A stretch of 64,000 nt of DNA, from assembly GCA_963825625.1 (NCBI GenBank), contig CAWGUF010000023.1, positions 62,001 through 126,000 of the forward strand, written 5' to 3'. Below, piece after piece: positions 56,756 through 64,000 of the stretch. The notes under the pieces are model-generated. The model saw nothing but the letters and a program-made list of their open reading frames with translations, was not told where the DNA came from and searched no databases. The number at the start of each line of letters is the position of its first letter. Position 1 is the stretch's first letter. Source of the DNA: CAMDPA01 sp963825625 (lineage in GTDB: Bacteria; Pseudomonadota; Alphaproteobacteria; Rhizobiales; Hyphomicrobiaceae). The position numbers were made by a program, and so were the translations under genes.

Positions 56756-58522
56756 CTACAGCCGGACCTCCAGCGAGGATTGCGCGCTGCGCTCCTCGGT
56801 CGGATCGATCCATGCATCGATGACGCAGACCTTGCCGGCCTTGAGTGCCGCGACACCTTCCGTAACGGCTTTCCTGGCGTCCTCGACCGTTTTGACGGGC
56901 CCGATGCCGAGACAGCCGTAGCCGCGCACGAGCGTTGCGAAATCGACCTCCGGATCGGTCATCGCCTGACCGACCCAGCGGTTCTCCTTCGCACGGTTGC
57001 GGGCGTTGGCCACCGTCTCCTGGTGCAGCTCGTCATTGAAGTAGGAGCGGTTGTTGTTGAGGATCACGAGCAGCGGAATCTTGTGGTGGACGGCAGACCA
57101 GAGGGCATTGGTGCCCATCGCGAAATCGCCATCGCCAAGGATCGCGACCGGAAGCCGGCCCTTGGCCGACAACGCCAGCGCCGCGCCGACCGAGATGCCG
57201 GGACCGGACCCGATACCGCCGCCGCCGTCCTTGCCCATGTATGCGAGCGGATCGCGGAACGGGAACAAGTCGATCGGCCAGCCGCGAGCAAGTCCGGTGA
57301 AGCTCACTTTTTCCACATCCTTGCCCATCGCCTCGTGCAGTGCATCGGCAATATGCGTCAGATGCAGCTTGTCGTAGCTCTTCTTCGCCGTCGATTTGCG
57401 CTCCATCCACGGCGCCTTCTTCTTGGCTTTGCCGAGTGCGTCGTTGAGCGCCGCCACCATAGCCTCCGGGCAAGCATTGATGCGAACATCCGCAGGCGGA
57501 AGTTCCTGGTAGTCCATATGCATGCCGTTATGCAGGAGACTATCGAGGGAGACCGCGATGATCTTCGCTGTTATGTTTCCTGCCGTCTTGGACTGCTTCA
57601 GCGCGCCGCCAAGATCGATCCAGTCGAGCGAGAGGATGACGTCGGCATCGACGACAGCCTTGCGCATCTCGTTGTTGAGCTGGTTGCCCGGCGCCAGCAC
57701 ATGGCCTGGATGCTCGGTTGGAAAGCCCGAAGCAGTCTTGAGGTCGGTAAGCACAACGGCGCCAAGCGACTCGACGAGCTTGACGCGGGCGTCCCAATGC
57801 TCCTGCTTGCGCGAGTTTCTTCCCAGCAGAACGAGCGGTGTCTTGGCGCCCTTGAGCAGCTTCGCGGCGGCCTCGACCGCATCGGCAGGCGGTGCGGGCG
57901 GCGGCGGTGTTTCGAAGCGCGACAGGTCCGGAAATACCGGCATCGTCTCGTTGTCGAGCTTCATTTCCTGCAAGCCGGCATCGAGAACGACGTAGACCGG
58001 TGCGGTGGGTGCTGAACGCGTCATGATGTTGGCGCGGCACATGGATTCCACGAGTGCCTGCGGCGACGATGGCTGATCGTCCCACTTGATGATCGAGCGC
58101 ACCAACCCGGCCTGGTCGCGCGAGGTGTGGATCCAGTCGATCCAGGGCCGGCGCTTGGGCGCGTCGAGCGGCCCCGTGGCGCCCAACACCAGCATCGGCG
58201 CGCGATCGAGCCAGGCATTGAACAGACTCATGGCGCCATGCAGGAGGCCAACGTTGGAGTGAAGCACGCAGGCCATCGGCTCGCCGGTGGCCTTGGCATA
58301 GCCGTGGGCGATCGCCACCGAGTGGTCCTCGTGCAAGCACAGGATCATCCCCGGCGTCTCGTTGCCGAGATGGTTGACGATGAAATCGTGGAAACCCCGA
58401 TAGCTGGCACCCGGGTTGAGGCTGATATACGGGACATTGAAGCGCCGCAGCATCTGCGCGGCAACATCGCTACCCCAGGCGACCTCGGTGTCGGGATTGC
58501 CTTTTATGCGATCCAAGTGCAT
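56756..58522 (-). CDS. Thiamine diphosphate-dependent enzyme (decarboxylase/lyase type)
   Basis: A 588-residue ThDP-binding protein of the acetolactate synthase/benzoylformate decarboxylase superfamily. The N-terminal Pyr domain has SLNPGASYRGFHD and LCLHEDHSVAIAHGYAKATGEP, with the catalytic Glu in HED that activates thiamine. The middle domain is TPLVLLGRNSRKQEHWDA. The PP domain has GDGDFAMGTNALWSAVHHKIPLLVILNNN, the diphosphate/magnesium motif. The substrate cannot be told. The start at 58522 (MHLDRIKGNP) is taken because DNA farther upstream is low-complexity. It is a single gene, with the gene-free region 58523-59426 on its upstream side. Confidence 0.9.
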   Translation of the reverse strand: MHLDRIKGNPDTEVAWGSDVAAQMLRRFNVPYISLNPGASYRGFHDFIVNHLGNETPGMILCLHEDHSVAIAHGYAKATGEPMACVLHSNVGLLHGAMSLFNAWLDRAPMLVLGATGPLDAPKRRPWIDWIHTSRDQAGLVRSIIKWDDQPSSPQALVESMCRANIMTRSAPTAPVYVVLDAGLQEMKLDNETMPVFPDLSRFETPPPPAPPADAVEAAAKLLKGAKTPLVLLGRNSRKQEHWDARVKLVESLGAVVLTDLKTASGFPTEHPGHVLAPGNQLNNEMRKAVVDADVILSLDWIDLGGALKQSKTAGNITAKIIAVSLDSLLHNGMHMDYQELPPADVRINACPEAMVAALNDALGKAKKKAPWMERKSTAKKSYDKLHLTHIADALHEAMGKDVEKVSFTGLARGWPIDLFPFRDPLAYMGKDGGGGIGSGPGISVGAALALSAKGRLPVAILGDGDFAMGTNALWSAVHHKIPLLVILNNNRSYFNDELHQETVANARNRAKENRWVGQAMTDPEVDFATLVRGYGCLGIGPVKTVEDARKAVTEGVAALKAGKVCVIDAWIDPTEERSAQSSLEVRL

Positions 58523-59426
58523 GGCGCTTCTCTCCGTTTTCTGATCTTCTTGATTTGGATGTTCTTCCGTCGGATCGTCTACGGCCGTTCCCGCAGGAGG
58601 GCATGGCAGGACGAGACGGATGCGGACTACGAGCTGGAGCCGTGACCATTTGTTGCACAAGCCTGCAGACCAGCCTACTGGAATTTGAATTGTCATGAGG
58701 TGGTCCGGAGCCTCTCTACCGGTCCCGCATTCCAGCGCATTTGACCCGTCATCCTCTGGTCATTGCTCTGTTGCCGAACCGACACGCCGAAAGAAAATGC
58801 GTATTTCTACGTATGTGGCAACGCCCCGCGATCTGCGTATAGTCGCATCAACGACAATCAGTTGGTTGTGGTGGCCGAAGTCTCACAGGTCGCGGGGTGG
58901 TGCAGCCGCCGGACCCGACCTACGGACGCACATCCTGCCCGCTGACGCCCGAGGGGAGTGGTTGTAATGCGTTTATCCGTCGTCGAACGGAGGTCGGCCC
59001 GCACCTATGCCGCTGCGAGAGCCGATTGCAATTCAGCCGCAAAAAGATGGATGCCGGCGGGCTTGTGGCGACGAACTCATTGGGCTTCGCGTAGCAGGGC
59101 GCCCGGCGCCGACGTCGGATGAGCGAGGCGTCGATGTATCATCCCAGGCAGGCCGCGGAACGCGCCAATTCTCGAACCGGGTGATACGGTAATTGCGCGC
59201 CCAAGCCCCGGCTAAACGTAAACCCACAGAGAATGAGTTCCTCGAAATGAGCGGTATTTCTCCGCCACAGGGCCGCACAGTCGTCGGGTGCTATCACCAA
59301 AATATCGGTCATGGACGCCGGTTTCCGCTGTCGTCCTCAACTGAAGCAAAGTATTTATCCCGGCCCGACACCCAAGCGAGCCATAGCTCCTAGCAGCAGA
59401 CCTTCTCAACCAGGACACTAGGTAAA
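58523..59426. other. Gene-free stretch of 0.9 kb before the TctA-like gene
   Basis: No recognised gene in either strand. A short plus-strand frame at 58763-58945 reads NAYFYVCGNAPRSAYSRINDNQLVVVAEVSQV, which has a protein-like beta pattern but no start signal or family. The stretch from 59330 on is A/T-richer and should include the promoter and leader of the TctA-like gene. ACACTAGGTAAAATGG surrounds that gene's start. Confidence 0.4.
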
Positions 59427-61499
59427 ATGGAAATCTTCGACCCAGCAGGAATGGCGAAGGCGGCTACGTCGGCTTTCTTCCTGATGTTCGAGCCTTATCG
59501 GCTGATGATTCTCTCACTGGGAGTGGTCATCGGCCTGATTCTGGGCATCATTCCCGGCATCGGTGGCCTCGTCGGACTGGCCATCCTGCTGCCCTTCACG
59601 TTCAGCATGGACCCCTACACTGCGTTCGCCTTCCTACTCGGTATGGCGGCGGTTACGGCCACGGGCGATACCATTCCCGCGGTGCTATTCGGTGTCCCAG
59701 GCACGGCGGCGTCCGCCGCGACCGTGCTCGACGGATACCCAATGGCCAAGCGCGGCGAGGCCGGCAGGGCGCTGGCTGCGGCCTACACCGTTTCCATGAT
59801 GGGAGGCATCTTCGGCGCACTGCTGCTCGGTGTCTCGATCCCGCTGCTCCGACCTATCATGCTGTCGTTCGGGTCACCTGAAATGTTGGCGCTCGGCATA
59901 TTCGGCATATCGATGGTGTCGGTATTGTCGGGCAATGCGCCGTTCCGCGGTCTGACCGCCGCCTGCATCGGCATCCTGCTCGCCATGATCGGCTCCGACC
60001 CGCAGACCGGGACGCTGCGCTGGACGCTGGACAGCCTCTACCTGTGGGAAGGGCTGCCGCTGGTGCCCGTGGTACTCGGCATCTTCGCGCTGCCGGAGCT
60101 TGCCGACCTGTTCATCAAGCGCACGGCGATTGCCACCGAAGGCTCGCAGATGTCGCTCAAAGCCGGCATGATGCAAGGCATTCGTGATGGCTTCAAGCAC
60201 TGGTGGCTGGTGATCCGTTGCAGCTGCATCGGTGCCGCCGTCGGCGCGATTCCCGGCATGGGCGCCTCGGTTGTGGACTGGCTCGCCTACGGTCACGCGG
60301 TATCGACCGAGAAAGGCGCACGCGAGACATTCGGCAAGGGCGACATCCGCGGCGTGATCGCCTCGGAAAGCTCCAACAACGCCAAAGAGGGCGGCGCGCT
60401 GGTGCCGACAATCGCGTTCGGCGTGCCTGGCAGCGCCAGCATGGCGATCCTACTTGGCGCCTTCCTGATCCACGGCCTGGTGCCGGGACCGGACATGCTG
60501 ACCAAGAACCTCGAGATCACCTACTCGATGGTGTGGTCGATCGCGATCGCCAACATCCTCGGCGCCGGCCTTTGCTTTATCTTCTCCGGCCCATTCGCCA
60601 AGATCGCAACGCTGCGCTACACCATCATTCTCCCAGTCGTTCTTTCGATCGTCTACATCGGCGCATTCAACGGCTCGCGCAACTGGGGCGACCTCTATAC
60701 GCTGCTCATCTGCGGCGTGTTCGGGTGGACCATGAAGCAGCTGAGGTGGCCACGTCCGCCGCTGATCCTGGGCTTCGTGCTCGGCGATATCATCGAGCGC
60801 TACCTCTTCATCTCGATCGAACGCTTCGGTACCGAGTGGCTTTATCGTCCGGCCGTGGCCATCATCCTGGCGATCTCGCTGTTCGGCATCCTCTATCCGC
60901 TGATCACGGACTGGCTGAAGCGCAGGCGTGTTGCCGGCAACGTCGCCTTCAGCCTGCGCCCGACCTGGGGTGACCTGTTCGCGGTGTTCATTTTCGTCGG
61001 CCTCGGCGTGGCGATGTGGGAAGCCTATCAGTGGAACTTCAAGGCGCAGATCGGACCAATGATTATTGGTCTGTCGGCGATGGTGTTCGTCATCTTCTCG
61101 CTGATCAACACGATGTCGCGTGCGGCCGTCGTGCACGCCGTGAAGACTGGTCAGGCACAGGGTTCTGCTGCCGCCGACGACGGTATGCATATGGACATCA
61201 CGTCCGATACCGATGATCTCGGCGTCAAGTACGTGCTGACGCGCGGCGCCATCTTCTTCGGCTGGATGGTGGGGTTCATGATCTCGATGGCGGTGATCGG
61301 CCTCATTCCGACAGTGCCGATCTTCGTCATCGCCTTTATGTGGATCGAGGGCAAGGAGAAGCCGCTGTTCATGCTCGCCATGGCGGCAGGCCTCACGCTG
61401 TTCATCTACGTGCTGTTCGACCAGCTGCTGACGATCCCGTGGCCGCCGACCCTGCTCGGCGACTTCTTCCCGGGAATGAAGTTCATCCCATCCGTGTAA
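59427..61499 (+). CDS. Fused TctA-TctB tripartite tricarboxylate transporter permease
   Basis: A 690-residue membrane protein. Residues 1-500 are the TctA large subunit with the family's two hallmark segments: LGIIPGIGGLVGLAILLPFTFSMDP and GDTIPAVLFGVPGTAASAATVLDGYPMAKRGEAGRAL near the start, then IGAAVGAIPGMGASVVDWLAYGHA and KEGGALVPTIAFGVPGSASMAILLGAFLIHG. Residues about 510-690 add four helices (GDLFAVFIFVGLGVAMWEAYQWN; RGAIFFGWMVGFMISMAVIGLIP; LFIYVLFDQLLTIPWPPTLLGDFFPG) in the style of the small TctB subunit. No Bug protein is adjacent; the three in this window are candidates. Confidence 0.9.
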   Translation: MEIFDPAGMAKAATSAFFLMFEPYRLMILSLGVVIGLILGIIPGIGGLVGLAILLPFTFSMDPYTAFAFLLGMAAVTATGDTIPAVLFGVPGTAASAATVLDGYPMAKRGEAGRALAAAYTVSMMGGIFGALLLGVSIPLLRPIMLSFGSPEMLALGIFGISMVSVLSGNAPFRGLTAACIGILLAMIGSDPQTGTLRWTLDSLYLWEGLPLVPVVLGIFALPELADLFIKRTAIATEGSQMSLKAGMMQGIRDGFKHWWLVIRCSCIGAAVGAIPGMGASVVDWLAYGHAVSTEKGARETFGKGDIRGVIASESSNNAKEGGALVPTIAFGVPGSASMAILLGAFLIHGLVPGPDMLTKNLEITYSMVWSIAIANILGAGLCFIFSGPFAKIATLRYTIILPVVLSIVYIGAFNGSRNWGDLYTLLICGVFGWTMKQLRWPRPPLILGFVLGDIIERYLFISIERFGTEWLYRPAVAIILAISLFGILYPLITDWLKRRRVAGNVAFSLRPTWGDLFAVFIFVGLGVAMWEAYQWNFKAQIGPMIIGLSAMVFVIFSLINTMSRAAVVHAVKTGQAQGSAAADDGMHMDITSDTDDLGVKYVLTRGAIFFGWMVGFMISMAVIGLIPTVPIFVIAFMWIEGKEKPLFMLAMAAGLTLFIYVLFDQLLTIPWPPTLLGDFFPGMKFIPSV

Positions 61500-61524
61500 G
61501 AGCAGATGGGGTACCGGAACGGTA

Positions 61525-61554
61525 AAAGGGGCGGGTCTCACGACCCGCCCCTTT
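61525..61554 (+). terminator. Terminator of the TctA-like gene
   Basis: AAAGGGGCGGGTC (61525-61537) pairs with GACCCGCCCCTTT (61542-61554), a perfect 13-bp stem with loop TCAC, 26 bp after the stop codon. Confidence 0.8.
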
Positions 61555-61609
61555 CGTGTACACACCCTGCTGCGCGTCACACCCTGGTCTTCGTACACCC
61601 TGGTCTTCG

Positions 61610-62938
61610 TCAGGCGATCGCCTGCAGCACCGTCGCGATCCGATCACGGATCTCACCCAACTGCGCCTCGCTTGCGATCAGCGGCGGTGCCACGACCAGC
61701 GTATCGGTGGCGATGCGGACATAGAGATCGTGCTCGTGGAACGCCCGTTCCATCGCCTCGTAGCCGCGCGCACCGACCTTGCCGGCCACGGGGTCCATAT
61801 CGATGCCACACATCATGCCGATCGGTCGGATGTCGGCCACGTGCGGCATCCCCTTGAGGCTCATCATCGCCTCGGCGAACGGCTTCTCCAATGCGCGGGC
61901 GCGATCAAACAGGCCCTCGTCCTTGTAGAGGTCGAGCGCGGCCAGACCAGCCGCCACTGCCAGCGGATGACCTGAATAGGTATAGCCGTGGAACAGCTCC
62001 ACAGCCCAATCGGGGCCGCCCATGTGGGCCTCATAAAGCCCCTTGCGAACCATGATACCCGACATCGGAACAGCGCCGTTCGTCAGTCCCTTGGCGAATG
62101 TGATCATGTCCGGGACGATGCCGTAGCGCTCGGCCGCGAAGCCATGCCCGAGCCGGCCAAACCCGGTGATGACCTCATCGAATATCAGCAGGATGCCATG
62201 CGCCTGGGTGATCTCCCGGAGCCGCTCCAGATAGCCCTTGGGCGGCGGCAGGCACCCGGTCGAGCCGGCAACGGGCTCCACGATAACCGCAGCGATGGTG
62301 GAGGCGTCATGGAGGCCGATGATGCGCACCAATTCGTCGGCCAGCTCCGCCCCCCACTCCGGCTCGCCCACCGAATAGGCCTGCTTGGCCCGGTTGTAGG
62401 TCGTCGCCAGATGGTCGACGCCGCCCAGCATAGTGCCGAACGCCTTGCGGTTGTTGACCATGCCACCGACCGAGATGCCCCCGAAGCCCACGCCATGGTA
62501 GCCGCGCTCGCGGCCGATGAAACGCGTTCGCGTGCCCTCGCCCTTCAGCCGGTGATAGGACAGCGCCAGCTTCATGGCGGTGTCCACAGCCTCCGAGCCC
62601 GAGTTGGCAAACAGCGTATAGTCCAGGTCGCCGGGGGCCATGAGAGCGAGACGATTGGACAGCTCGAACACCTCCGGTGTCGCGAATTGAAACGCTGGCG
62701 AATAGTCGAGCCGAGCCGCGGCGGCCTGGATCGCCTTCACGATGGGCTCACGGCAGTGGCCGGCATTGACGCAATAGAGCCCCGAGGTTGCATCGAGCAC
62801 CTTGCGACCGTCCGGCGTCGAAAAGTGCATGTCCTTGGCGCCGGTGATGAGGCGCGGGCGCTGCTTGAATGAGCGATTGGGCGTGAACGGCAACCAATAA
62901 GATTCGAGTTCGTTCGGCTTGAAGTCGAGCGGGGCCAT
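61610..62938 (-). CDS. Class III aminotransferase (omega-amino acid/pyruvate type)
   Basis: A 442-residue PLP enzyme. Key features are YWLPFTPNRSFKQRPRLI at the start (beta-alanine/pyruvate-type), FANSGSEAVDTAMKLALSYH (PLP-phosphate), YHGVGFGGISVGGM, VIVEPVAGSTGCLPPP, LLIFDEVITGFGRLG (the Asp that contacts the ring nitrogen) and TFAKGLTNGAVPMSG with the Schiff-base lysine. It moves the amino group from omega-amino acids or amines to pyruvate or another keto acid. GGGAGG five bases before the ATG at 62938 sets the start; a GTG three bases upstream is less likely. It is a single gene, convergent with the TctA-like gene. Confidence 0.93.
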   Translation of the reverse strand: MAPLDFKPNELESYWLPFTPNRSFKQRPRLITGAKDMHFSTPDGRKVLDATSGLYCVNAGHCREPIVKAIQAAAARLDYSPAFQFATPEVFELSNRLALMAPGDLDYTLFANSGSEAVDTAMKLALSYHRLKGEGTRTRFIGRERGYHGVGFGGISVGGMVNNRKAFGTMLGGVDHLATTYNRAKQAYSVGEPEWGAELADELVRIIGLHDASTIAAVIVEPVAGSTGCLPPPKGYLERLREITQAHGILLIFDEVITGFGRLGHGFAAERYGIVPDMITFAKGLTNGAVPMSGIMVRKGLYEAHMGGPDWAVELFHGYTYSGHPLAVAAGLAALDLYKDEGLFDRARALEKPFAEAMMSLKGMPHVADIRPIGMMCGIDMDPVAGKVGARGYEAMERAFHEHDLYVRIATDTLVVAPPLIASEAQLGEIRDRIATVLQAIA

Positions 62939-63225
62939 CACAGCCTCCCTGCTTGGAGTTGTCGGGGTGCACGATACGGCGGCACTCTATTAAGCCGAAC
63001 TAAAGCCCGATAGTGCAAGCCTTCGCCATAATGTCGCGGCGCCGACTGCAGAAGCCGGCAGGCTCATCCTTTTCGATCCTGGCTCGTTTTTTGCGTGAAT
63101 GCACAACGAGATCCCTGCGCAGAGTTGCCCGTGTAGCGTTGCCTGTGCAGCCGGTGGACCCGCAAATCACCACAAGGGCGCTTTGCCCACCGGACGGCCC
63201 GACATTCTCGCTCGAACTGGATTGT

Positions 63226-64000
63226 ATGGAGGTTGGTGTGCTGAGCTGGAAGACAGGATTGGCTGTCGTCGCCGCGGGCAGTGCTTTTTCATACTACGCG
63301 CTCGGTGACTGGAGTGGTCCGCCGGTTGCCCTGACCGCGGTGCCAGCGCCCGCCCATCAGGCTCTGGATATCCGGCCGGAGCGCTCATCCCTGTTTCTGA
63401 CCGTCCCGGCCAACCTATCGGGCGTTGGCGCCCGCAGTCAGGCTGCCCTGCCCAGCCGTTTGCCGCCGATCAAGAGCTGGCTGCCGGACGCCGCCTGCGC
63501 CAAGCGCACGCGCTGGATGGAGTGCAATACCGCGCGGCTGGAGGGTCAGATCGAGCTCGACGGGCCGCTGAAGGTGGAGATCAGCGGACACACGGCACGC
63601 ATGGGGATCCCACTTTCATACGATCTCTCCGCCACCGGTATCGGCTGGGCGCGCGGTCTGTCGCAACGCAAGAAGGGGAGCACGACGCTGTGGCGATCGT
63701 TCGAGGTCCGCTACGATGCCGGGACCGGCTTCACCGTTGCTCCAGGCCGGGTCGAGCACGATCCTGCGGCAACGATCTCGATACTGAAAGCAAAAGTCGA
63801 CACCGAAGCATTGGTCGCCGCGCATCTGCAGCCCGCCGTCGATGAAATGCAGCGGGAGCTGACTTCGCTTCTCGCCGCGCTTCCCATCAAGTCGGCGGTG
63901 GCCAAGGCCTGGTCGAAACTCGCTGCCCCGCTCGAACTCGAGGCGGGCTCCGGTCGCTGGCTCAAGACTGTGCCGGAATTCGTCAGTCCGACCGGGTTCG
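63226..64000 (+). CDS. DUF4403 family protein, N-terminal part
   Basis: The reading frame runs to the end of the window, 258 codons so far. It begins MEVGVLSWKTGLAVVAAGSAFSYYAL, one hydrophobic segment (residues 6-25) that is an anchor or signal. A long beta-rich domain follows: SLFLTVPANLSGVGARSQAALP, LEGQIELDGPLKVEISGHTARMGIPLSYDLSATG, and VDTEALVAAHLQPAVDEMQREL. These are the pattern and order of DUF4403 proteins, which are envelope-associated with a lipid-binding-like (BPI/TULIP-type) fold suspected. Function unknown. The start at 63226 is the first ATG after a stop and precedes the hydrophobic segment; a GTG at 63238 is possible. Confidence 0.75.
   Translation, partial: MEVGVLSWKTGLAVVAAGSAFSYYALGDWSGPPVALTAVPAPAHQALDIRPERSSLFLTVPANLSGVGARSQAALPSRLPPIKSWLPDAACAKRTRWMECNTARLEGQIELDGPLKVEISGHTARMGIPLSYDLSATGIGWARGLSQRKKGSTTLWRSFEVRYDAGTGFTVAPGRVEHDPAATISILKAKVDTEALVAAHLQPAVDEMQRELTSLLAALPIKSAVAKAWSKLAAPLELEAGSGRWLKTVPEFVSPTGF

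Noticed and set aside
56576..58015. 479-codon plus-strand gene
   Set aside because: Antisense to the ThDP enzyme, whose motifs are complete on the minus strand.
58763..58945. Small plus-strand protein of 60 residues
   Set aside because: A beta-like pattern is visible, but there is no ribosome site, no recognised family and no conserved neighbour to support it.
60450..61598. 382-codon minus-strand gene
   Set aside because: Antisense to the TctA-like permease; the translation is His/Glu/Arg-rich, typical of the complement of membrane-protein codons.

Overview
The window is GC-rich chromosomal DNA from an alphaproteobacterium, most likely of the order Hyphomicrobiales (Rhizobiales). The evidence is the family mix: an EipB/DUF1849 envelope protein, YqgE, DUF1194, a TadG-like protein, a PrtD-type type I secretion ATPase with RTX substrates, and several Bug/TTT-type solute-binding proteins. 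The species cannot be named from the sequence alone. No rRNA, tRNA or CRISPR array was seen.

Layout. 0-8 kb: end of a DUF1194 protein, a frameshifted DsbD-N-like protein, YqgE, a glutathione S-transferase, and a four-gene minus-strand operon for a Gld-like ABC exporter (ATPase, permease, GldG-like, DUF4340). 8-11.6 kb: two tandem paralogous Bug solute-binding proteins and a small secreted basic protein. 11.7-27.5 kb: dut and coaBC, a REP-associated transposase with flanking REP palindromes, a UbiD decarboxylase, eipB, a J-domain membrane protein, a VWA protein, an acyl-CoA dehydrogenase-like flavoprotein, a cupin, a signal-less PBP-like protein, RidA, a decayed DUF433/DUF5615 pair, MarR, three SDRs and DUF1330. 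Several genes between 0.8 and 27 kb carry apparent one-base frameshifts, including the normally essential coaBC, so consensus errors are more likely than decay. 27.6-32 kb: a graveyard of Rhs tail modules (three tails sharing one core end, each followed by a different small ORF), an IS fragment and short palindromic insertions.

32-39.3 kb is the most unusual part. A type I secretion ABC ATPase faces a divergent cluster of six RTX-like genes. Four of them are near-identical 157-residue proteins on an exact 763-bp tandem period, each with its own leader, palindrome and terminator. Their repeat alternates a calcium-binding nonapeptide with an 8-9 residue segment lacking the calcium ligands. The last gene has classical RTX nonapeptides and a type I C-terminal signal region. 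No membrane-fusion protein gene is present, and the expected position downstream of the ATPase is occupied by Rhs debris.

39.4-64 kb: a quinone oxidoreductase next to a three-gene split nitrile hydratase/thiocyanate hydrolase-like operon, an inositol monophosphatase, a MotA/MotB-like pair, an acidic tail-anchored protein, lgt, another Bug protein, XdhC, DUF2853, a sulfatase-superfamily enzyme, a TAXI/TRAP uptake pair, a TadG-like protein, a ThDP-dependent enzyme, a fused TctA-TctB permease, a class III aminotransferase and the start of a DUF4403 protein. The many orphan binding proteins, TRAP/TTT permeases and decarboxylase-type enzymes suggest an organism scavenging organic acids. That is inference from families, since no substrate can be read from sequence.
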